DNA of 64,000 nucleotides from Nigrospora sphaerica. Its lineage: Eukaryota; Ascomycota; Sordariomycetes; Amphisphaeriales; Apiosporaceae. The stretch is taken from NCBI GenBank assembly GCA_018287875.1, contig JAGVVL010000013.1, forward strand, positions 124,001 through 188,000, given 5' to 3'. This document shows positions 57,771 through 64,000 of the stretch, in pieces (the first letter of the stretch is position 1; each line of letters starts with the position of its first letter). The notes below the pieces were generated by a model. That model saw only the letters and a list, made by a program, of their open reading frames with translations. It ran no database searches and was not told the origin of the DNA. The position numbers and the translations under genes are program-made.

Positions 57771-59454
57771 ATGATGGAGCCATCTTCCGCGGGCTTCAAT
57801 CCCACGTCTGCCGCCACAACCCACTAGGATCCCGGATTGGATCGCATCCTCAGCCTCCGTGTCTACGGCTTCGGGAACTCGGGCCTCGCAGCAAGTATGT
57901 ATCGCGCCTTCGGCGAAGCGCGTCCGTCACGACAGATCGACCTGCGCGACCGATGCGGCTTTCGCGAACGCATTCAACCTGCCCAACACACCCCTTCTCA
58001 CCGGTGGCATGCCCCGCACACCGAGCTGATGTGATGGCTCCTCGGCGCGGACGAGGAAGAGGCGAGCCGACGACACGATCGACGACCACGATCCCGACGC
58101 TGACCCCACACCGAAGCCTAAACCGAGATCCTCGAATCCCTTCCGATCACCTACGAAGTCAGCACGTCGACTGAACAGTCGAATAAACCATAAGAAGTAT
58201 ATCGAGATGCTGCAGATGCCGATTTATACCGTCCGTTTCCAGGACATGAAGAGGCGCGACTACATATGACCAGCCGACGTTCAAGACTCGTACAAGTAAC
58301 TTCTGCGCGCCATGCATGGCGAGGGCGTGATTCTGAACGAGGTTCGGGACCAGGTCACGGTGATGGTCGACAACGACGCTCGCCCGCACCATTTCCGCGC
58401 CGCTATAGCGCAGGAAGCACCAGATCTCGCCACTGCCATCGCCGCCGCCGTGCTCCACGACGGCATCTGGGAAGTCTGGAATAAGGTGACGACCACCATG
58501 GACGGGCGCTCCTACGAGTCTTTCCGGAACAACCTTGTGCACACACCGACACTTGAACTCGTCTTTACGGCAACGAAAACTTTCGAGCGCCACGGTCAGC
58601 CGGGCCTTAGGCACCCCAGCCTGCCCGCGCACGCTTCGAACCCGCCATGAATGCCACCATCCTTCGTCGCTACGTCCCGTACACTGGCCAACGCGTCACG
58701 GGTCCCCGAGGTCGTCGTCGTCCTCGGCCGCCTCGGACACGAGTGACCTGGCGTGATCCGTGTCCAACACCAGCGGCACGGACGCTTCCGACGCACCGAA
58801 GGGGCTGTCCCACACCAGTAGCGACAGTAAAAGGCCGACTACGTGCTAGCTATCGACACGCCAAAGGGCTCGAGGCTACCAGCCGTCTTCGACAGTCTCA
58901 TCCCGGCCGAGAACCTCGAGGCCGGCGGCGGGTTCGACCAGGGCATCCTCCCGCACGTGAATCAAACGCTGTCAGGCATGCTGCAGTGGAGCCCTATCTT
59001 CTCTTCCATTGGGACCAAGTTGCCGGCTTCGGCCGCTGCCGACCCGCTGGTCAAACTTGGTATTTGGGTGGCGGCGTGGTATAAGCGGATGCGCTCCGCC
59101 CGCAACTACATTCGAAGGCTGCGGCCTGGTCTACCACCACCCGCACCCGACAAAGCACCGCCCTCCACCTTCCTACTGGAGTTCATTGGCCATGAGTGGC
59201 GCTTGTATCTGGCATCTCCAACGCAAGATACTGGCATCACGGGTGACACGATCGAGAGCCTCACACCCTTTGGGCCTTGCACCATCGGCTCGAAGGAAGA
59301 CATTGTCACCCATATAAGCTCGTGGCCTGCTTATGGGCCATTAGAAGTGAGGCAGACGATGTTCCAAAGTAGCCCAGAGGGCTGGTTCCTATGTGATGAG
59401 TTACTACCGGCGTTAGAGACACCACAACCTAATGATGGGAAAAGCGAATCATGA
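57771..59454 (+). pseudogene. Possible fungal PD-(D/E)XK-like family gene, broken
   Basis: The last part, open from 58843 to 59454, has DPLVKLGIWVAAWYKRM near 59045 and LLEFIGHEWRLYLA near 59180, resembling the LGxWxAAxxxxM and GHxW lines I recall from a large ascomycete family assigned to the PD-(D/E)XK nuclease fold. Upstream in shifted frames lie MHGEGVILNEVRDQVTVMV (58312) and a basic, disordered N-terminal region (57830-58170). The expected E-x-K catalytic line is not clear, so activity cannot be claimed. Frame shifts and stops suggest decay. Confidence 0.4.
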
Positions 59455-60104
59455 CAACGTCCAGGCGTGGCCAAATTTTGCATTGAGCATGCCGAGGACC
59501 CAGAAGAGGTGGGCGTGGACGATTTTCGGGAGGCGCAACGCCGCAGTGTGTACTCAATACCGAGGTTCGACAGTTTCTCAAGATGGTGATAATTACCTCA
59601 CGCGGCACGTCGTGGAAGCCTTCATACCTCGTCAAACGCGACGGCGCAGGTGGGGCCGTAGATGGCGGGCGGGTCAACGGGGGGACGTGTACAAAAGTAC
59701 AGGATTAGACGGACCAAAGGACAGATGGGCAGAGCACTCGACAGTGTTCAAGGACGGTGATGCCGAGGGGACAAGAGTGGACTGGGTTTACACAGCGTCC
59801 GGATAGAAGGGGGGATGCGATGCACAAGGGACGAAAGTAACCACACGGGCCAAGGCGGGCAAGTGCTGAGGCCCGGCCCGCCGAATTGCCATCCATGGGA
59901 AGCTCAAGGTACGCGAGAGCCGAGCATCCTCGTCTGGAGGGCAGGGCGCAGCATTGCTCCCACAGCACGAAGCGTCAGGCCTCTCAGTAGCTCCGTTGAC
60001 CTCGGCGGCAGGAAACGGGATCCAGGTGAAAACAGGCTGTTAGGAGTGGTCCCCTCCGTAAATCGCATCAGCCGCGTTTTTCTTTCTCGACATGTGGTAA
60101 GTTA
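59455..60104. other. Short intergenic stretch
   Basis: Ordinary composition, no recognised gene. It ends where the transposon at 60105 begins. Confidence 0.4.
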
Positions 60105-61430
60105 GGTGACCCCCATTTGGCCACCCCCCACTTTTGGCCACCCTAAAATATTCACCGCCATCCCAGCCACCCGAATTGATATCTTTTATTTCTTCGCCAA
60201 TTTTGCTCCAAATGAAATATTACTTAAGTTAAAATTGTAGTAATTAAAGATGAAGCCATACGACGAACAAGATCTCCGAAGTGCTCTCGATTCCGTCGCC
60301 AATAGGGCTTCAGTCCAGCAATCCGCTTAAGAATACGGAATTCCGAGGTCGACACTTAGAAACCGAATTAAAGGACATCAACGCAGGTCAGAAGCTTTCG
60401 CATACCAGCAGAGGCTTAGACCAGTCTAAGAAGAGCTACTTACAACTTGGATCCTAACCTAAGCTGCCTTAGGGCTTCCACCTTCACACACCTAAGTCAA
60501 GGAGTTCGCCGAACGCATCCTCCGGGCTTAAGGCGACAGCGAGCCACTGGGAAAGAGGTGGCTACAGGCCTTCCTACGTAAGAACCCAGCTGTAAGGGTT
60601 CAGAAGAGCCGGTCTATCGACTTGCAGCGTGTCAATGGCGCCTCAGTTGAGGTAATTTGCTTATAGTTCCGATATCTTCAATTACCGGAGATCCAGAGGG
60701 TGAAGCCAGCTAACTGCTATAATATGGATAAAGCAGGACTCCTAAAAAGTGCTGGATTAAACAGTTTAGTACTTGGAGGTTCGGAAAAACGCTTAATCTA
60801 AAAGAAACAGCCTAGTTCTTATACTTAAACATCCTTTATTGAATATATCTTTGCTTAAGGCCGCGCCCTGCCCCTATTAGTTATTTTTAAGGGCAAAACA
60901 GTTTAATAGCAATAGTTCCCGGTCGATTTAAGCCAATTTAGAGGCTGGCAGTTCACTGTAACCGAAAACAGATGGATCATAGACGAAACAGCGCTCGAGT
61001 GGCTTAAGAAAGTCTTTATCTTAAATACCACCCCAGAGGACCCTTCCGAGTACTGCCTACTCGTTATGGACGGCTATGGTAGCCATACAACAACTGATTT
61101 TATATTTCAGTGCTTCTCTTATCGGATTTACCTTCTCTTTTTGCCCCTTCATACCTCTCATGTCCTCCAACATCTCGATTTAGCCGTTTTCAGTTCTTTA
61201 AAATCGGCGTACCGGAAAGAGCTCGGATTTCTGACTCAATTAACGGACTCAACGGTAGTTGGCAAGCGAAATTTTCTTGCCTGCTACCAGAAGGCTCGCT
61301 TAGCTGGTCTTACCGGTTGTTACGGCATAGGTACATAGGTACAAGGGCATGGCAACGCATGGACGACTTACCGCTGCCTGGCGGTACGTACCGCCGCTGG
61401 CTGGATATATTCCTGCCAAACAGTGACTGA
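60105..61430 (+). mobile_element. RIPed pogo/Fot1-like DNA transposon, right end missing
   Basis: Left end near 60105 (ggtgacccccatttggccacc, with ggccacc repeated), then transposase. No inverted copy of the left end is found on the right; after the transposase the sequence passes into the leader of the next gypsy element near 61434, so the right end was probably cut by that insertion. Confidence 0.6.
60250..61338 (+). pseudogene. Pogo/Fot1-type transposase
   Basis: From ATG 60250: MKPYDEQDLRSALDSVAN and a helix-turn-helix of the psq kind (YGIPRSTLRNRIKG), a CENP-B-like second DNA-binding part (LGKRWLQAFLRKNP), then the DDE catalytic region: YNMDKAG (normally an acidic DETG-type site), LLVMDGYGSHTT with Tyr for the usual His, and LPLHTSHVLQHLDLAVFSSL. 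Stops near 60328, 60428 and 60786 fit C-to-T changes. Not functional. Confidence 0.8.
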
Positions 61431-61433
61431 GAG

Positions 61434-64000
61434 GAGCCTGTTCCTCTTCTTTTCCTCTTCACCTGTAGTTTTCGCATCTCAATAGAACCCTTGGGTCATC
61501 AACAGATCCCTCGTTCCTTGAACCGTGACACAACTACAGGTCTCCTCATCCGCCTGGGAAGGCTTCTATCAATATCCCAAACCTTCAAGATATCTGGACG
61601 GGTACGCAGCTACAAGCGCGACCTACACGATCGATCAGCTAAGACGGGTACGCAGCTGTAGGCGCGACCCACACACACCACCAAGATGCCGCCAAAGCGC
61701 GCCACCCCCCAGACCACGGAACCTAAGAACGATAACCGCGGGGGTTCTGCCGATACCACCGACTCCAATAATACCGAGATCGACACCGAGTCCAGATTCG
61801 TCTAAGAGCACCACCGACGCCTTAAGCTAGAGAGACAGATGAAGGATCTCTAACAGCAGATGGCTGCCTTAATCCAGCAGACAGCAGGAAGTACCTAAGG
61901 CACACCACCGCCTGTTCCCCCCGCTGAAGGTTCCTGACTGGAGGCTAAGCGCCTCCCTAACCCCCCGGTTTTCTACAATCAGAAGTCTAAGGATATCGTC
62001 AAGTTCGAGACTTGGTTCCGTCAGGTTAAGAATAAAATCTTAGTTAACGTTTCCTGTTTCCCCACAGACCTCTCTAAGCAGGCCTATATCGAAGGCCGCC
62101 TCGGCAGAGAGGCCAGCGATAATCTCTAGCCCTACTTTTAACAAACGCACTCTACTCCGATCTAGTTATACGAGGCCTTAATAGCGCATCTTTAATAACA
62201 GTACTATAACCCTAACTAAATAGAGGCTGCCTTTTTAGAATTTGAGAACCTTTATATAGCCGCGGGAATAGATTTCTAGGTCTTTAAGAACAAGTTCCTT
62301 CGACTTACTAGCGAAACTAGCTAAGTTAAGACAGATTAGAAACGCCTCTTTAACCGAAAGTTTATAATAGAGTTGTAAACAGCACTAGCCTCCTCCTATA
62401 TTAAGAGCAGTATTAGATTTGATATGTTTATAACTGAGGCTACTTAAATTACACTGGTCCTTTAGTTTACTAAGAGTGACGACCCTAGATATCGCGCGAA
62501 CTATAGAAACCGTGGTGGTAATTACCAAACCCCTATCCCCGCTATCGACTAATCGGATCCTGCTAAACCTTTAAAGAAGCATTATATTACCTTAGCCTTA
62601 GCCTGTTAACACAGTCTTAATAAGCTTTATCGCCTTTTAAAGAACCGACTTTATCTTAACTATAAAAAGCCTGGCTACTACGTTAATAACTGCTTAAAGA
62701 AGCGAGTTAATATTGACTATTCGAACCGTATTAATGTTTTAGTCAGCTAATAAATAGGAACTCCCCGTCCTTATTCAAACGCCGATAATCTTACAATTGA
62801 GATTCTTAACTTTAACTAAGTTAAAGATATCACAGATTCGGAAAACTAGATACCCTTAAATGAGTGGACTCCAATTTAAAGGAAATTATCGATATTAAGA
62901 ACATATAAGATAAGCGATCCTCTAATTTTTAAGCAAGTATTTAAAGGGAAAACCGTTTACTTTCCCTTATATTATAGCTTATAATAGATTATCTTTCTCT
63001 GCCTATGCCCTCGTTAACACGGAGTAAGCGAATACCTGTTTATAAATGTGGCCTTCGCTTAAAGGCTCCTCTAATACCTACACCTCTCTACTGTTCGTGA
63101 CTTTCACCCTTAACCTATTGGCGGATTTAACAGTACCTTATCGCAATTAGTGGACATTGCCTTACTAGGACACTTCTAAATCCAGAGCTATCTCACTGCC
63201 CGAACCTATTTTCTAGTCCTTAATATACGCTACGACGTGATAGTTGGTCGTAAATAGTTGGAAACACACGATATAATATTAAATATTCGTTATTATTATT
63301 TTCTCTTCCTTAAGGAATAGACCCCTTAACGTATAGAACATTATATTACTATAGACTAAGCTAGATAGCTTTTATAGAACCCTACTTTCGATACAGACGC
63401 TTAATATCGTAAGCGAAAGATAGCTATCAAAGACTAGCGACGCTTAGTAAGCCAAAGATTACAGTATCTAAATTCTCCCGTTATCCGCGGTTTATATATA
63501 ACCAACACCGATTATAAGAAGTCGCCACCGATAATTCGATATAAGAAAATCCTAACGCGACCTATAACCACTTATATATAAGGATAACGAAACGACAAAG
63601 GCATCGCAAAGATAAAACGCGCGTTAGCTGAACTAACCAACGCGCCGCCCCCGTTGCCAACACCGCTACCGAGGCCACCGTTGTCCCCGATGGAACGCGA
63701 CTTTTAAGGACCCTTCATCTAACGCTGGAGCTCGGCAGGAAGTTTTAAAGAACGTATCGACGTTGCTTTTATCTCCGCACTAGCAATGGAAATATCCTAC
63801 CGCTGAAACCCTTAAGATTAGCACGTTACTAGCCTCCATGTAATAGACAAGATTATCCTCTAGAAGTAAACGTTATAAGGGGACGTCTTACCCTTAAACT
63901 CGGACACTCTTTACGAAAAAGTATTACAAGTGGTATTAAAGCAATACCACGAGTATTTAAATATGTTCAGTAAGTTCGAGTTTAATAAGTTACCACTGTA
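61434..64000 (+). mobile_element. Heavily RIPed Ty3/gypsy element, continuing past the window
   Basis: Leader from about 61434 (CT-rich), with a doubled gggtacgcagct / gcgcgaccyacac unit near 61600-61680, gag start MPPKRATPQTTEP at 61686, capsid-like part (NPPVFYNQKSKDIVKFETWF), a zinc knuckle relic LNYKKPGYYVNNC near 62660 whose first Cys is now Tyr, an aspartic-protease-like region near 63100-63250 (ALLGHF, NIRYDVIVGRKWLE with stops), and the start of RT near 63930 (YHEYLNMFSKFE). Almost every CAG/CAA is TAG/TAA. Confidence 0.8.
61686..62760 (+). pseudogene. gag relic of the right-edge gypsy element
   Basis: Starts MPPKRATPQTTEP; charged helix DLxQQMAALIQQTAG; then PPVFYNQKSKDIVKFETWFR, the capsid opening shared by fungal gypsy Gag proteins; ends after the damaged zinc knuckle. 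More than fifteen in-frame stops. Confidence 0.75.

Noticed and set aside
1..64000. tRNA and rRNA genes
   Set aside because: No cloverleaf with A and B boxes or rRNA core sequence was recognised by eye; a covariance search would be needed to exclude small ones.

Overview
The window looks like chromosomal DNA of a filamentous ascomycete (Pezizomycotina, probably a Sordariomycete). Introns are 50-110 bp with GT...AG ends and CTAAC/CTGAC branch sites. Gene families are typical of these fungi (HET, a nucleoside-phosphorylase-like protein, DUF3500, secreted beta-propellers). AT-rich retroelements are riddled with CAG/CAA-to-TAG/TAA and TGG-to-TGA/TAG changes, the mark of repeat-induced point mutation (RIP). 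About half of the window is transposable elements.

Layout. 1-14134: two nearly identical, GC-rich, un-RIPed Ty3/gypsy chromoviruses on the minus strand, head to tail and apparently sharing an LTR. The fully visible unit (14134 down to 4733, 9.4 kb) carries gag, a -1 frameshift signal (slippery heptamer plus stem), pol with chromodomain, and then, between pol and a polypurine tract next to the 3' LTR, a 3 kb gene on the opposite strand with four convincing introns. This antisense spliced gene is the most unusual object here. 14135-16950: AT-rich and non-coding DNA. 16957-20690: one uncharacterised fungal gene whose middle 2.35 kb is inverted. 20876-28888: a nucleoside-phosphorylase-like gene, a GH3 fragment, a DUF3500 gene, broken FAH-family and other fragments, and a five-exon salicylate-hydroxylase-like monooxygenase. 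29500-44640: a nest of elements. A heavily RIPed gypsy is the matrix; into it are inserted a structurally complete, lightly RIPed gypsy (30816-36706), a solo LTR of the same family (38492-38821), a LINE with a 13-bp target duplication (40131-42204) and further pieces; a solo LTR sits at its edge. 45902-54383: three secreted-protein genes (a three-module cysteine protein and two beta-propellers). 56476-59454: HET and possible PD-(D/E)XK-like fragments. 60105-64000: a RIPed pogo/Fot1-like transposon joined to another RIPed gypsy element.

A point that affects every gene call: most frameshifts in otherwise well-conserved genes lie at short homopolymer runs and are explained by a one-base length error. 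The two gypsy copies differ from each other mainly at such runs. Many apparent pseudogenes may therefore be intact genes read through an unpolished assembly. RIP-type stop codons, by contrast, look real and are confined to the repeats and the HET fragment.
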